A stretch of DNA of 61,673 nt, from the NCBI GenBank assembly GCA_003170275.1, contig PNAM01000035.1, forward strand, positions 1 through 61,673. Reading direction: 5' to 3'. Both the position numbers and the translations under genes were made by a program. The DNA comes from Myxococcales bacterium (GTDB taxonomy: Bacteria; Myxococcota_A; Polyangia; Palsa-1104). Of the stretch, positions 27,422-36,892 are shown in pieces. The notes under the pieces were generated by a model. It was not told the origin of the DNA. It was given only the letters and a program-made list of their open reading frames with translations, and did no database searches. Each line of letters starts with the position of its first letter. Within the stretch, counting starts at the first letter, position 1.

Positions 27422-28822
27422 CTACTGGGCGGCGACGGACGTGGCGACCCAGGGCTGGCTGGTGGTGTCGACTAGGATCAGCCCGAGCGGCTGATCGGAG
27501 CCGGCCGGCGTTGCGGCGCCGGCGACGACGGCGAACGACCGCGTGCTCGCCTGGCTGGCCAGGGCGAAGCCGGCCGTTACCGTTTGCGTCCCGGACGGGA
27601 CGATGGCGAGGGTGAAGTCATTGGGGACAGCCGTGCCGGCCGCCGTCGAGGAGTCGAGGAACGAGAGGGCATGGAAGTCGGCGAAGGGCATCACCGACAT
27701 CCCGTCCGTGCTTGCGAGGTCCACGGTTGGCAGATCGGGCGCGGCCTGGACCACGCGTAGCAGCGCGGTGGTGGCCGCCGCGGCGAACGCCTCTTGGTAG
27801 ACGGACGACTGGAGGGCCGGAGCACGGCCCGTGGTGACGAAGCCCGACGTCACCGAGAGATAGCGCTTGCCCGCCTCGAGGCCGCCGAGCTGCACGCTGC
27901 CGGTCGGATCGCCCGCCGGCCGCGCGTTCGTCGGGGAGTGCGGGAAGAAGTCGATCGCCTGATCGCCCGGCGGAAGCTGGATGGACGACAGCTGTCCGAA
28001 GGCCACGCCGCTCGCCACCTCGGTGGTGCCGTTGAACAGATCGAGCGATGCCGCATCGGGCGAAGCGGCCAACGCATAGACGATCGGATCCTGCTGCACG
28101 ATCGCGGTCGACCCGTCGATGCCGACCTGCAGCAACTCGAACGCCTGGTCCTCACCCGGCGCGGCCGTGCTGAGCCCGGTCGCGATCAGGAACACGGCGC
28201 GCTTGCTCGTCAGCGTGACGGTGAACGAAGTGCCCACGGGCGCGGCGCCGATGCCGAGCGGCTGCCCCACCGGCTCGAGGATGGAGGCGGCGCCGAAGCG
28301 GTCCAGACTGCCGGTGGTGGTGCTGGTTCCGTCGCTGCTGGTGGCGATGAACTCGACGCTTTCCACGTCCGGCACCGCGTTCACCACCCGCACCCAGGCG
28401 TTGTCCGTCGGCGCCGGCAGATCGAAGCGCTCCTCCTCGACGAGGACCTGCAGCCCGACGTTGCTGTCGCCGGTGCCGGCGAGGCCGGCGATCACCGCCG
28501 TGGCGTTCTCGCCCGTGCTGACATGGAATACGCTCGAGGTGGTGAGCGGCGCCGAGGCGGCAGGCGCGCCGGCCGGCCGCAGCTCGAACACGTAGTCACC
28601 CTCGCGGCTGATCTTCTGATAGGGGGTCGTCGCAGCGTAGGCCACGTTCGAGAACAGGGTCGCCGTGTTGGTGCCGGTGTTCCGCGCGTAGACGTCCAGC
28701 GCTGAGGCATCGATCGATGCGTGGACCACTCGCAAGGTCGCCGCCGAGTTGTCGCATCCGCTCGCCCAGGCGAGCAGGGGTAGAAGAACCATCCCGCCCG
28801 CGATTCGCCGCTGTGCCCTCAT
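27422..28822 (-). CDS. DUF4397 lipoprotein
   Basis: 466 residues. The lipoprotein signal ends WASGC. The mature protein has repeated beta-sandwich units of the DUF4397 type, each opening with a V-R-V-V-[HNQ]-A-[SV]-x-D motif (LRVVHASIDASALDVY, VRVVNAVPDVESVEF, LRVVQAAPDLPTVDL) and a G-x-Y-F/L-strand. Such proteins are extracellular and probably structural or adhesive. GGAGGAG precedes ATG 28822. Part of its 3' region (27472-27605) is duplicated inside the kinase remnant at 22857. Confidence 0.85.
   Translation of the reverse strand: MRAQRRIAGGMVLLPLLAWASGCDNSAATLRVVHASIDASALDVYARNTGTNTATLFSNVAYAATTPYQKISREGDYVFELRPAGAPAASAPLTTSSVFHVSTGENATAVIAGLAGTGDSNVGLQVLVEEERFDLPAPTDNAWVRVVNAVPDVESVEFIATSSDGTSTTTGSLDRFGAASILEPVGQPLGIGAAPVGTSFTVTLTSKRAVFLIATGLSTAAPGEDQAFELLQVGIDGSTAIVQQDPIVYALAASPDAASLDLFNGTTEVASGVAFGQLSSIQLPPGDQAIDFFPHSPTNARPAGDPTGSVQLGGLEAGKRYLSVTSGFVTTGRAPALQSSVYQEAFAAAATTALLRVVQAAPDLPTVDLASTDGMSVMPFADFHALSFLDSSTAAGTAVPNDFTLAIVPSGTQTVTAGFALASQASTRSFAVVAGAATPAGSDQPLGLILVDTTSQPWVATSVAAQ
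27472..27605. repeat. 134-bp dispersed repeat, copy B (native, in DUF4397 gene)
   Basis: This is the native coding position within the DUF4397 gene. One base differs from copy A at 22857-22990. Confidence 0.9.
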
Positions 28823-28861
28823 GTGTCTCCTCCGTCGTAGGACGACGTCCTCGGCGCTGAG

Positions 28862-28877
28862 TGCAGCCGCCGTACCA
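28862..28877 (-). promoter_or_regulatory. Candidate sigma-54 promoter for DUF4397 gene
   Basis: Minus-strand TGGTACGGCGGCTGCA, correct spacing, 40 bp before ATG 28822. It shares the 315-bp divergent intergenic region (28823-29137) with the site at 29096; nothing else was recognised there. Confidence 0.45.
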
Positions 28878-29095
28878 GTCGACCGGGAAGTGCTTCCGAG
28901 CGCTTCGGACGGCCGCTTCCGGGGGGATCGCGCAGAAATTTCGTTTCGAGCTGCAATCGGCGCAGGAACTGCGGCCTCGGTCGGAGCGCTCACCATTATT
29001 CTGTGCGATCGAAACTGATTCTGCGTGGGCGGCGGAAAAATATTCGCCACGGATTCAAGAAGTTGTCACTCGTCGACGCGTCCGGGAAGTGGCAT

Positions 29096-29111
29096 TGGTC
29101 CGCCAAGTGCT
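29096..29111 (+). promoter_or_regulatory. Candidate sigma-54 promoter for respiratory operon
   Basis: TGGTCCGCCAAGTGCT has GG and GC at sigma-54 spacing, about 27 bp before ATG 29138. It would drive the cupredoxin-porin-cytochrome-Rieske operon. Confidence 0.4.
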
Positions 29112-29137
29112 TAGACACACGAGCCGGAGGTGCAACG

Positions 29138-29731
29138 ATGCATCGGCTCGGACAGTTTGTCGCACTCGCATCGGTCCTCGGCTTCGCCCCGGTCGCGATG
29201 GCGCAAGAGGCAGGTACCATCTCCGGCGATGTCGCCGCGCGTACGCCCAAGCTTCGTGCGGGCGTTGTCGTCTTCCTCGACAAGGTGGCCGGAACCTTCC
29301 GGCCGCCTGCGCGCCCTGCGCAGATCGATCAGAAGGGCATGGCGTTCGTGCCCCACGTCGTGGCGGTGCAGAAGGGCGCCACGGTCGTCTTCAAGAACAG
29401 CGACACCGTCCGGCACAATGTGTTTACGCCCGACGGCGACAAGTACAACCTCGGGACCTGGGGCCAGGGCGAGACCAAGCCGCACACCTTCACCGCCAGC
29501 GGCGTCTTCCATCAGCTCTGCAACGTGCACCCCGAGATGAGCGGGTTCGTCGTGGTGCTCGACAACCCGTACTTCGCGGTCACCGAAGCCGACGGCAAGT
29601 TCACCATCGCCAACGTCCCGCCCGGCAGCTACACGCTCAAGACCTGGAGCGAGAAGGGCGCGGAGACGACCAAGGCGGTAACCGTCACGGCCGGCGGCAC
29701 CACCGCCGTCAAGCTCGAAGTCGGGAAGTAG
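29138..29731 (+). CDS. Exported cupredoxin (plastocyanin-like) protein
   Basis: 197 residues with a signal peptide (FVALASVLGFAPVAMAQ). Blue-copper ligands: RHNVF and CNVHPEM, plus a C-terminal carboxypeptidase-regulatory-like segment (FTIANVPPGSYTLKTW). Paralogue of the protein at 11850. GGAGG precedes the ATG. It lies 3 bp before the porin-cytochrome gene and probably carries electrons in the periplasm for that system. Confidence 0.87.
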   Translation: MHRLGQFVALASVLGFAPVAMAQEAGTISGDVAARTPKLRAGVVVFLDKVAGTFRPPARPAQIDQKGMAFVPHVVAVQKGATVVFKNSDTVRHNVFTPDGDKYNLGTWGQGETKPHTFTASGVFHQLCNVHPEMSGFVVVLDNPYFAVTEADGKFTIANVPPGSYTLKTWSEKGAETTKAVTVTAGGTTAVKLEVGK

Positions 29732-29734
29732 CCC

Positions 29735-31123
29735 ATGAGACGCGCGATCGTTTCGCTGGTCATCGGGCTCTTGGTTCTCACTGGCGCGTCGGCGGCGTAC
29801 GCGATCCCCGCGTTCGCGCGCAAGTACGGCACCAGCTGTCAGACCTGCCACACCATCTATCCCAAGCTGACGCCGTTCGGCGAAGCGTTCCGCCGCAACG
29901 GCTACAAGTTCCCCGGCAAGGACGAAGACTTCATCAAGCAAGACATGGTTCCGCTGGGCAACGAGGCCTACCGCAAGATGTGGCCGAGGGAATCGGTATG
30001 GCCCGGCATCCTCGCCGCGTCGGCACCGCTGGCTCTCGGCATCAACGGCAACCTCGTCATCCACCCCGACAAGAACTCCGGCGCCGCGCAGGCGGACAAC
30101 GGAGCGGTGGTGAGCCTGCACGACCTGGTCGCCGAAGGGCACCTGTGGGCGGGCGGCAGCTTCTCCGAGCACATCGCCTATTTCGCCGAGATCACCTTCG
30201 GGACCGACTCGAGCCTCGACCTGGAGCACGCGGAGCTGCACTTCAACGACCTGTTCAGCGCCAAGCACGCGCTCAACATCTATGTCGGCCGCGGCTCCCC
30301 GACCCTGACCAGCTTCGGCCCGCACTCCAGCTACGTCGGCGACACCCTCATGCCGAGCCTGCAGGTGACCGCGCTCTACGGCGCGACCAGCGATTCGTTC
30401 GGCGTGCCGGATCAGACCAACCTCGTCGAGATCAACGGCATGGCCAAGGGGCGGTTCATCTACTCGGTCGGCGTCAACTCGGGCGCCAACATCGACGTGC
30501 GCAACTCGGAGAGCGTCTACGCCCACGTCGGCTACAAGCTGGGCGGCATGCGCCTCGACGGTGAAGGAGACACCAAGGGCAACCCGAACAAGCCCTGGGC
30601 GGAGAACGCGCTCACCGTCGATCTGTTCGGCGTCCGCGCCGCGTCGCACTTCCAGCCGGGGGCGAACGCGATGTTGGCCACCGGCATGGCACCCTCACCG
30701 CTCGACGACACTGCCTGGGTCGCGGGAGGTAACCTGCGCGGTACGCTGGGCTCGCTCGAGCTGAACGCTGGCTTCTACTACGAGTGGCACGACCACGCGA
30801 CGGCTGATGGGAGCCCGGTGCAGGCGGCGGTGCAGTACGACGAGCTCTCCTACGTCGTCCTGCCGTGGCTGGTGCCGGCGGTGCGCATCGAATACGCGGC
30901 GCTCAAGGCGCGCGGGCAGTCGCGCATCAACGACGTGAAGATCATCCCCGGCATCGTTGCGCTGGTGCGCCCGAACATCAAGCTCTCGCTCACCGGCCAG
31001 ATCGAGTATGCCGACGGGGCGCCCGACGGTGGCTGGGGAGCTTGGGGTGGCTCGGCGACGCCGATGTTGGGGGCGGTCACCGAGCTCGAGTCGATCCAGG
31101 TCGGCTTGGCGTATGCCTTCTGA
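29735..31123 (+). CDS. Outer-membrane porin-cytochrome (single CxxCH)
   Basis: 462 residues. After a signal peptide (1-23) comes one haem motif, CQTCH (C35, C38, H39), in the context FARKYGTSCQTCHTIYPKLT with PFGEAFRRNGYKFPG. The remaining 400 residues have alternating aromatic/polar strands and end in F (LAYAF), as in outer-membrane beta-barrels. A haem-tipped porin of this type may pass electrons across the outer membrane or anchor a periplasmic cytochrome. The next gene begins inside its last 11 bp. Confidence 0.8.
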   Translation: MRRAIVSLVIGLLVLTGASAAYAIPAFARKYGTSCQTCHTIYPKLTPFGEAFRRNGYKFPGKDEDFIKQDMVPLGNEAYRKMWPRESVWPGILAASAPLALGINGNLVIHPDKNSGAAQADNGAVVSLHDLVAEGHLWAGGSFSEHIAYFAEITFGTDSSLDLEHAELHFNDLFSAKHALNIYVGRGSPTLTSFGPHSSYVGDTLMPSLQVTALYGATSDSFGVPDQTNLVEINGMAKGRFIYSVGVNSGANIDVRNSESVYAHVGYKLGGMRLDGEGDTKGNPNKPWAENALTVDLFGVRAASHFQPGANAMLATGMAPSPLDDTAWVAGGNLRGTLGSLELNAGFYYEWHDHATADGSPVQAAVQYDELSYVVLPWLVPAVRIEYAALKARGQSRINDVKIIPGIVALVRPNIKLSLTGQIEYADGAPDGGWGAWGGSATPMLGAVTELESIQVGLAYAF

Positions 31124-33017
31124 GAACGACGCCCCTCAGTGGTGGAAGGGGCACGACGCGGAGAACCTTCGCTACTACGCCTCCAATGTTCCCTGCCAGG
31201 CCGCCTGCCCGGTCGGCACCAACGCCGGCGGCTATGTAGCGCTGGTTGCCCAGGGCCGCTACCGCGAGGCGTGGTCCCTCGCGCGCGCGCCCAACCCGTT
31301 CTCGTCGGTGTGCGGCCGGGTGTGCGCGCATCCGTGCGAGGCCGCGTGCCGGCGCGGCGCAATCGATGCGCCGATCCACATCCGCGCCCTGAAGCGCGTC
31401 GTCAACGAGCGCTTCGGCGTCGAGAGCGGGATCGCCTTCGAAGAGATTGCCGCGGTGGCCGAGCGTCCGCGCGAGAAGGCCGCGAAGCCGGGCCGTGTCG
31501 CGATCGTCGGCGCCGGTCCGGCTGGGCTCGCGTGCGCGCACGACCTGGTGCTGATGGGGCACCACGCGACGGTGTTCGACGCCGCGAAGGTGGCGGGCGG
31601 GATGATGCGCATGGGCATCCCGGCGTATCGCCTGCCACGCGACCTGCTCGATCGCGAGATCGAGTTCATCCAGTGGCTCGGCGTCGAGCTTCGTCTCGGC
31701 ACGCCGATCGGCGGCGAGGTCACCTTCGCGCAGCTGATGCGCGAGTTCGACGCGGTCTTCGTGGCGCCCGGCTGCCGTCGAGGAAAGGCATTGAAGATCC
31801 CCGGCGTCGAGCTGCAGGGCGTGCTCACCGCCATCGATCTCCTCGTGCACGTGAACCTCGGGCTGCCGATCGAGATCGGCCGCCGGGTGGTGGTGGTGGG
31901 CGGCGGCAACGTCGCCTACGACGCCGCGCGCTCGTCGCGGCGCTTCGGCGGCACCTCGTCGCCCGACGAGGAGGCGCACAACCTCGCGGTCGACGCCGCG
32001 GTGGTGGCGGCCCGCGTGCTCAAGCGCGAGGTGACGATGGTGTCGCTCGAGTCGCGGACCGAGATGCCGGCTGATCCCACCGAGATCGCCGAGGGCGCCG
32101 AGGAGGGCGTGACCCTGTTCAACCGGCGCGGGCCGAAAGAGATCGTGGGCGAGGGTGGCCGCGTGACCGCGCTGCGCACGCTCGACGTGGCGCGGGTGTT
32201 CGATGAGAACGGCCGCTTCGCACCGATCCTGACGCCGGGTAGCGAGAAGGACATCCCCTGCGACACGGTGGTCCTCGCGGTCGGGCAGATCGCAGACCTC
32301 GGCTTCCTCGGCGACGGGCACGGCCTCGCCACCACGCCGCAGAACCTGATCCAGGTCGACCCGGCGACGCTCGCCACCAGCCGCCCGGGGGTCTACGCCG
32401 GTGGGGACGTAGCCTTCGGGCCGCGCATCGTCATCTCGGCAGTCGCCGACGGGCGCAAGGCGGCGCGCTCGATCGATACCTTCCTCACCGGGCGCGGAGA
32501 TGCGCCGCCGCGCTACCGGTTGCAGGTGTTCCCCACCTTCGGCTACGACCACCCGTTCGCGCGCGGCGACTACGAGCGAATCCCGCGTGCACAACTGCCC
32601 GCGATCCCCGTCGAGCGGCGCACCCCCGCGGCCGAGGTGGAGCGCGTGCTCGACGACGCGGAGGCGCGCGCCGAGGGCAGCCGCTGCCTGCACTGCTGGG
32701 TCAACACGGTGTTCGACTCGGTCGGGATGAACGGATCGGAGTGCATCCAGTGCGGCGGCTGTGTCGACGTGTGCCCGGAGCAGTGCATCGACCTGGTGTC
32801 GCTCAGGCGCCTGTCCTCCGACGGGGTGCTGCGCCTGCCCGACGGGAGCCCGTTCGAGCTGAGCGGACAGCCCGGAGCTGCGCTGATCAAGGACGAGACC
32901 GCGTGCATACGCTGTGGCCTGTGCGCGCGGCGCTGCCCGGTCGGGTTGATCACGATGCAAGCGCTCTACCGCGAAGACCAGGCGCCGCTCATGCGCCTGG
33001 CAGAGACCTCGCTGTGA
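31113..33017 (+). CDS. GltD-like FAD/NAD(P) oxidoreductase fused to 2[4Fe-4S] ferredoxin
   Basis: 634 residues. N-terminal Fer4_20-type cysteines C28, C32, C67, C71, C75, C79; an FAD site GAGPAGLA (133-140); a second Rossmann motif GGGNVAYDAARS for NAD(P); then a C-terminal ferredoxin domain with CIQCGGCVDVCP and CIRCGLCARRCP. This is the electron-input architecture of glutamate synthase small subunit, but no large subunit is present. Instead it is coupled to Rieske and cytochrome b genes 10 bp downstream, so it likely links NAD(P)H or ferredoxin to the quinone-cytochrome b complex. The direction of electron flow is not known. Confidence 0.87.
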   Translation: MPSENDAPQWWKGHDAENLRYYASNVPCQAACPVGTNAGGYVALVAQGRYREAWSLARAPNPFSSVCGRVCAHPCEAACRRGAIDAPIHIRALKRVVNERFGVESGIAFEEIAAVAERPREKAAKPGRVAIVGAGPAGLACAHDLVLMGHHATVFDAAKVAGGMMRMGIPAYRLPRDLLDREIEFIQWLGVELRLGTPIGGEVTFAQLMREFDAVFVAPGCRRGKALKIPGVELQGVLTAIDLLVHVNLGLPIEIGRRVVVVGGGNVAYDAARSSRRFGGTSSPDEEAHNLAVDAAVVAARVLKREVTMVSLESRTEMPADPTEIAEGAEEGVTLFNRRGPKEIVGEGGRVTALRTLDVARVFDENGRFAPILTPGSEKDIPCDTVVLAVGQIADLGFLGDGHGLATTPQNLIQVDPATLATSRPGVYAGGDVAFGPRIVISAVADGRKAARSIDTFLTGRGDAPPRYRLQVFPTFGYDHPFARGDYERIPRAQLPAIPVERRTPAAEVERVLDDAEARAEGSRCLHCWVNTVFDSVGMNGSECIQCGGCVDVCPEQCIDLVSLRRLSSDGVLRLPDGSPFELSGQPGAALIKDETACIRCGLCARRCPVGLITMQALYREDQAPLMRLAETSL

Positions 33018-33027
33018 GGAGAGGACC

Positions 33028-33519
33028 ATGCCGCTCGACGACGACCTGAGGTTGCCGCTCACAGAAGAGGAGCTCTCGCGCCGTCGCTTCCTCGGCACGG
33101 TGGGCTCCTGCGCCCTGGCGGTGGCGGGCGCCGGCACGATGGTGAGCGCCTTCCTCTACCTCGAGCCGGCGGTCCTGTTCGAAGAGGACACCCGCTTCGG
33201 TGTCGGACGCCCGGAGGAGATCCCGGTCGGCACGGTGCTGGTGCTGCCCAAGCAGAAGGTCTACGTGGTGCGCAGCGCCGAGGGCTTCTACGCGCTCTCT
33301 TCGACGTGCACCCACCTCGGGTGCATGACCACCTACGACCGTGACCACCACGAGCTCGCCTGCCCCTGCCACGGCAGCCGCTTCCACCTCGACGGCAGCG
33401 TGGCGCAGGGGCCGGCGCCGCACCCGCTGCCACGCCTGCAGCTCACCGTCGAGCGCGGCGTGCTGGTCGTCGACTCCGGTCGCCACGTGGCGGGCGATGT
33501 CCTCTTGAAGGTGACGTGA
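33028..33519 (+). CDS. Rieske 2Fe-2S protein
   Basis: 163 residues with a Tat-type N-terminus ([12 protein letters not shown]) and one membrane helix. Cluster motifs CTHLGC (C94, H96, C99) and CPCHGS (C112, C114, H115) are intact. It is the high-potential Fe-S subunit of the cytochrome b complex encoded next; the genes touch at TGATG (33517-33521). Confidence 0.93.
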   Translation: MPLDDDLRLPLTEEELSRRRFLGTVGSCALAVAGAGTMVSAFLYLEPAVLFEEDTRFGVGRPEEIPVGTVLVLPKQKVYVVRSAEGFYALSSTCTHLGCMTTYDRDHHELACPCHGSRFHLDGSVAQGPAPHPLPRLQLTVERGVLVVDSGRHVAGDVLLKVT

Positions 33520-34235
33520 TGCGCGAGTTCTTGCAACGGTTCTACCGATCGATCGTGCGGCACGGGTATCCCGACTCGAACCGCAACCGATCGCTGGTGG
33601 TGTTCACCAACTTCTTTCTGCACGTGCACCCGACCAAGGTGCGTCGCCGCGCCATCGAGTTCCGCCGCACGTTCTACCTGGGCGGGCTCTCGGCCGGGTG
33701 CTTCTTCATCCTGGTCGTGACCGGCGTGCTGCTGATGTTTTACTACCGGCCGTCGGTGCCGCAGGCGTACCACGACATGAAGGACCTGCAGTTCACCGTC
33801 TCGGTCGGCCTGTTCTTGCGCAACCTGCACCGCTGGGCGGCCCACACCATGGTGGCGCTGGTGTTCGCGCACATGGCGGTAACGTTCTTTCGCGGCGCGT
33901 ACCGCCCGCCGCGCGAGTTCAACTGGGTGATCGGCGTCTTCCTGCTGGTGACGACGATCCTGCTCTCGTACACCGGATACCTCCTGCCCTGGGATCAGCT
34001 CGCCTACTGGGCGGTCACCGTGGGCACCAACATGGCCGAGGCCGTGCCGTTGGTCGGGCGCCAGGTCAAGATGGTGCTCCTCGGCGGGCACTCGATCAAC
34101 GCCAACGCGCTCCTCCGCTTCTACGTGCTCCACTGCGTGGTGCTGCCGCTGGCGACGGTGGTCGGCATCTCCGTGCACATCTGGCGCGTGCGCAAGGACG
34201 GCGGGATCCACCTGCCGCCGGCGGCGCGGCCATGA
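33519..34235 (+). CDS. Cytochrome b, N-terminal (b6-type) subunit
   Basis: 238 residues with four membrane helices and the two haem-ligating histidine pairs expected of b6-type proteins (LHRWAAHTM and HCVV...SVHIWR), plus [25 protein letters not shown] 33516 is an alternative start. It pairs with the separate C-terminal part at 34232 (4-bp overlap), so cytochrome b is split as in b6f-like complexes. Confidence 0.93.
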   Translation: MREFLQRFYRSIVRHGYPDSNRNRSLVVFTNFFLHVHPTKVRRRAIEFRRTFYLGGLSAGCFFILVVTGVLLMFYYRPSVPQAYHDMKDLQFTVSVGLFLRNLHRWAAHTMVALVFAHMAVTFFRGAYRPPREFNWVIGVFLLVTTILLSYTGYLLPWDQLAYWAVTVGTNMAEAVPLVGRQVKMVLLGGHSINANALLRFYVLHCVVLPLATVVGISVHIWRVRKDGGIHLPPAARP

Positions 34236-34939
34236 GCGACCCCCGTACCTTCATCGCCGGCAACGGCGAGGACCCCAAGCGCACGCCGGTCCGCGTGGTG
34301 GTCGTGCAGGGCGATGAGCGCCCGCCGGTGGACGTGACCGACGAGCCGATGGTGATGACCTTCCCGCACCTCCTGGTGCGCGAGCTGATCGCCTTCTTGG
34401 CGCTCTCGCTGGGGCTGATCGTGCTCTCGCTCTTTGCTGACGCGCCACTCGAGCAGATCGCCGATCCGACGCGGACGCCCAATCCAGCCAAGGCGCCCTG
34501 GTACTTCCTCGGGCTGCAGGAGCTGCTCCACTACTATCCGCCGCTGGTCTCGGGCGTGCTGCTGCCGTCGCTGCTGCTGGTCGCGCTGGTGGTGGTCCCG
34601 TACTTCCGCGTCAACCTCGAGCGTGCGCCTCTGGACCGGCGGGCGCTGCCGGTGGCCTGGGGCATCATCGTCGCGCTGGCGGCGATGTTCTACTTCACCG
34701 GCAGCCAGCCGGTGTGGCCGTTCATCGGCACGCTGGTGGCGATCGGCGCGGCGATGACCGCCGGCGCAGCCACGCGATCGTCGCGGCCGGTGCTCGCGTG
34801 GCTGCGCTCGCGGAGCCTGCCGTTCTGGATCTTCAGCTGGTTCCTGCTCGCGGCGGTGGTGCTGACGATCATCGGCGTCTTCTTCCGCGGTCCCGGCTGG
34901 CGCTTCACGCTGCCCTGGCGCGACGGGGTGTTCTACTAA
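34232..34939 (+). CDS. Cytochrome b, C-terminal (subunit IV-like) protein
   Basis: 235 residues, a soluble N-terminal extension (about 40) and four to five helices. The Qo-site region reads [23 protein letters not shown]: the PEWY Glu that takes protons from quinol in many bc complexes is not present (APWY). Such variants are known in some bacterial complexes and may tune quinone use. Overlaps the upstream gene by 4 bp and the octahaem cytochrome by 1 bp. Confidence 0.9.
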   Translation: MSDPRTFIAGNGEDPKRTPVRVVVVQGDERPPVDVTDEPMVMTFPHLLVRELIAFLALSLGLIVLSLFADAPLEQIADPTRTPNPAKAPWYFLGLQELLHYYPPLVSGVLLPSLLLVALVVVPYFRVNLERAPLDRRALPVAWGIIVALAAMFYFTGSQPVWPFIGTLVAIGAAMTAGAATRSSRPVLAWLRSRSLPFWIFSWFLLAAVVLTIIGVFFRGPGWRFTLPWRDGVFY

Positions 34940-36885
34940 TGGACGGGCGCGAGGAGATCCGGCCCGCCGAGCTGGGCATCACCCGCCTGCTCGCCATCTT
35001 CGCCGCGCTCTCGGTGCTGGTGCTGCTGGCGCTGATGGTGGCGCCGGTGCGCTCGTACTTCACCGAATGGCGCGCGGCCCAGCGGGCGTACAACCGGCTC
35101 GCCCGGCAGGCGAACCTCGCGCCCGTGCCGATCGCCATCCAGCAGATCTGGCGGCCCGAGCTCGACGTGACCGATCGGTGCGGCTCGTGCCACCTCGCCG
35201 CAACGGGCGCGGCGCCCATTCCCGGGCAACCGCTCTTCGCCGCGCATCCGCCGGTGCCTCACGATCTGCGTCAGCTCGGTTGCACGGTGTGCCATGCGGG
35301 GCAGGGCCGGGCCACCAGCCTTGCCGCCGCGCACGGCAACGTCGAGCACTGGGATGAGCCGCTCTTGCCGCGCGGCTTCGCCGAGGCGGGTTGCGGCACC
35401 TGCCACTCGGGCCTCAAGGTCCAGCCGGCGAAGCTCGTCGACAAGGGGCGCGCGGTGTTCACCGAGGTCAAGTGCGCCAGTTGCCATCGCGCGGGCGGGA
35501 GCGCGCCGGACCTGTCGGGCGTCGGGCTGCACGGGTTCCGCGCCGACTGGCACGCCAAGCACGTCGAGAAGGCGGCCGCGGCGCAGAACGGTCCCTGGAC
35601 CCAGTTCGCGCCGCTCGCCGAGGAGGAGATCGCCGCGGTCGGCGAGTTCCTGCGCGCGCAGGTGGGCGCGCCACTCCTCCTACGCGCCAAGGCGTTGGCG
35701 TATACGCGCGGCTGCCGCGGCTGCCACCGCGTCGGTGGCGTGGGCGGCGACGACGGACCCGATCTCTCCGATGAGGGACGCAAGCGAGTCGCCGATCTCG
35801 ACTTCACGCACGTGAACGGCGAGCACACGCTCGCCAACTGGCTCGGGCAGCATTCACTCGATCCGCCCAAGGTGGTGAAGGGCAGCCAGATGCCGAACCT
35901 GGGCCTGACGCGCGAAGAGGCGGACCTGCTCACCCTGTGGATCCTCTCGCTGCGCACCCGCCAGATTCCCGAGGCGCTGGTGCCGCGCGACCGCGTGCGC
36001 GTCGACCGGCTGGGCGAGCGCGACTTCGGCACCGACGGCGAATCGCTGTTCGGCGTGTTCTGCGCCGCTTGCCACGGCCCGCGCGGCGAAGGCCGCAAGT
36101 TCCCGACCCTCGAGTCGACGTTCCCGGCCATCGGAGAGCCAGAGTTCCTCGCCATCGCCGACGACGAGTTCTTGCGCAAGACCTTGATGAACGGACGACC
36201 CGGCCGGCGCATGCCGGCGTGGGGCACCAAGGAGGGCGGGCTCCACCCCGAGGAGATCGATGCCGTGATCGGCTATCTGCGAGCGTTCTCGCCGAAGCCG
36301 CCGACCGCCGAGGAGGTGGCGGCGGCGCCCATCGATCGGGCGCGCGGGGATCAGCTGTTCTCGCAGCTCTGCCAGCCCTGCCACGGCGAGGGAGGCGCGG
36401 GCAGTGTAGTGGCGCCACCGCTCGCGGCCGCCGACAACCCGGCGACCCACGAGGACAGCCGCATCTACGGCACCCTAACCGTCGGTGTGCAGGGCACCGC
36501 CATGGGCTCGTTCCGGCAGCTCGACGCCAGCGCGCTCCATTCGTTGATCGCCAGCGTACGTGCGCTCACGCCGGTCGGCACGCGCGCCGGCTGGGCGCCC
36601 AAGAGCGGCGACGCGAAGCGCGGTGCAGAGAGCTTCACCTGGAACTGCGCACGCTGCCACGGCGCCAACGGCGTGGGCAAGACCGCACCGGCGCTGGCCA
36701 ACCCCGCGTTCCTCGCCTCCGCTACCGACGGCTACCTCGTCGCTACCATCCTGCGCGGGCGCGGCCGCACCGAGATGCCGCACTTCGGAACCGCGGCCGC
36801 CGATCATCCTCGGCTCGCCCCGGACGAAGCCGCCGACCTGGTGGCGTATCTGCGCTCGCTCCACCCGGCCGTCCCCGCGCGCTGA
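34939..36885 (+). CDS. Membrane-anchored octahaem c-type cytochrome
   Basis: 648 residues. One N-terminal membrane helix (about 14-36), then eight CxxCH motifs in order: CGSCH, CTVCH, CGTCH, CASCH, CRGCH, CAACH, CQPCH, CARCH. Sequences around the last three look like mono-haem cytochrome c domains with distal Met loops (GRRMPAW, GTAMGSF, RTEMPHF). It would take electrons from the Rieske/b complex in place of cytochrome c1. The start ATG overlaps the previous TAA. Last gene of the operon. Confidence 0.92.
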   Translation: MDGREEIRPAELGITRLLAIFAALSVLVLLALMVAPVRSYFTEWRAAQRAYNRLARQANLAPVPIAIQQIWRPELDVTDRCGSCHLAATGAAPIPGQPLFAAHPPVPHDLRQLGCTVCHAGQGRATSLAAAHGNVEHWDEPLLPRGFAEAGCGTCHSGLKVQPAKLVDKGRAVFTEVKCASCHRAGGSAPDLSGVGLHGFRADWHAKHVEKAAAAQNGPWTQFAPLAEEEIAAVGEFLRAQVGAPLLLRAKALAYTRGCRGCHRVGGVGGDDGPDLSDEGRKRVADLDFTHVNGEHTLANWLGQHSLDPPKVVKGSQMPNLGLTREEADLLTLWILSLRTRQIPEALVPRDRVRVDRLGERDFGTDGESLFGVFCAACHGPRGEGRKFPTLESTFPAIGEPEFLAIADDEFLRKTLMNGRPGRRMPAWGTKEGGLHPEEIDAVIGYLRAFSPKPPTAEEVAAAPIDRARGDQLFSQLCQPCHGEGGAGSVVAPPLAAADNPATHEDSRIYGTLTVGVQGTAMGSFRQLDASALHSLIASVRALTPVGTRAGWAPKSGDAKRGAESFTWNCARCHGANGVGKTAPALANPAFLASATDGYLVATILRGRGRTEMPHFGTAAADHPRLAPDEAADLVAYLRSLHPAVPAR

Positions 36886-36892
36886 CCAGCGC

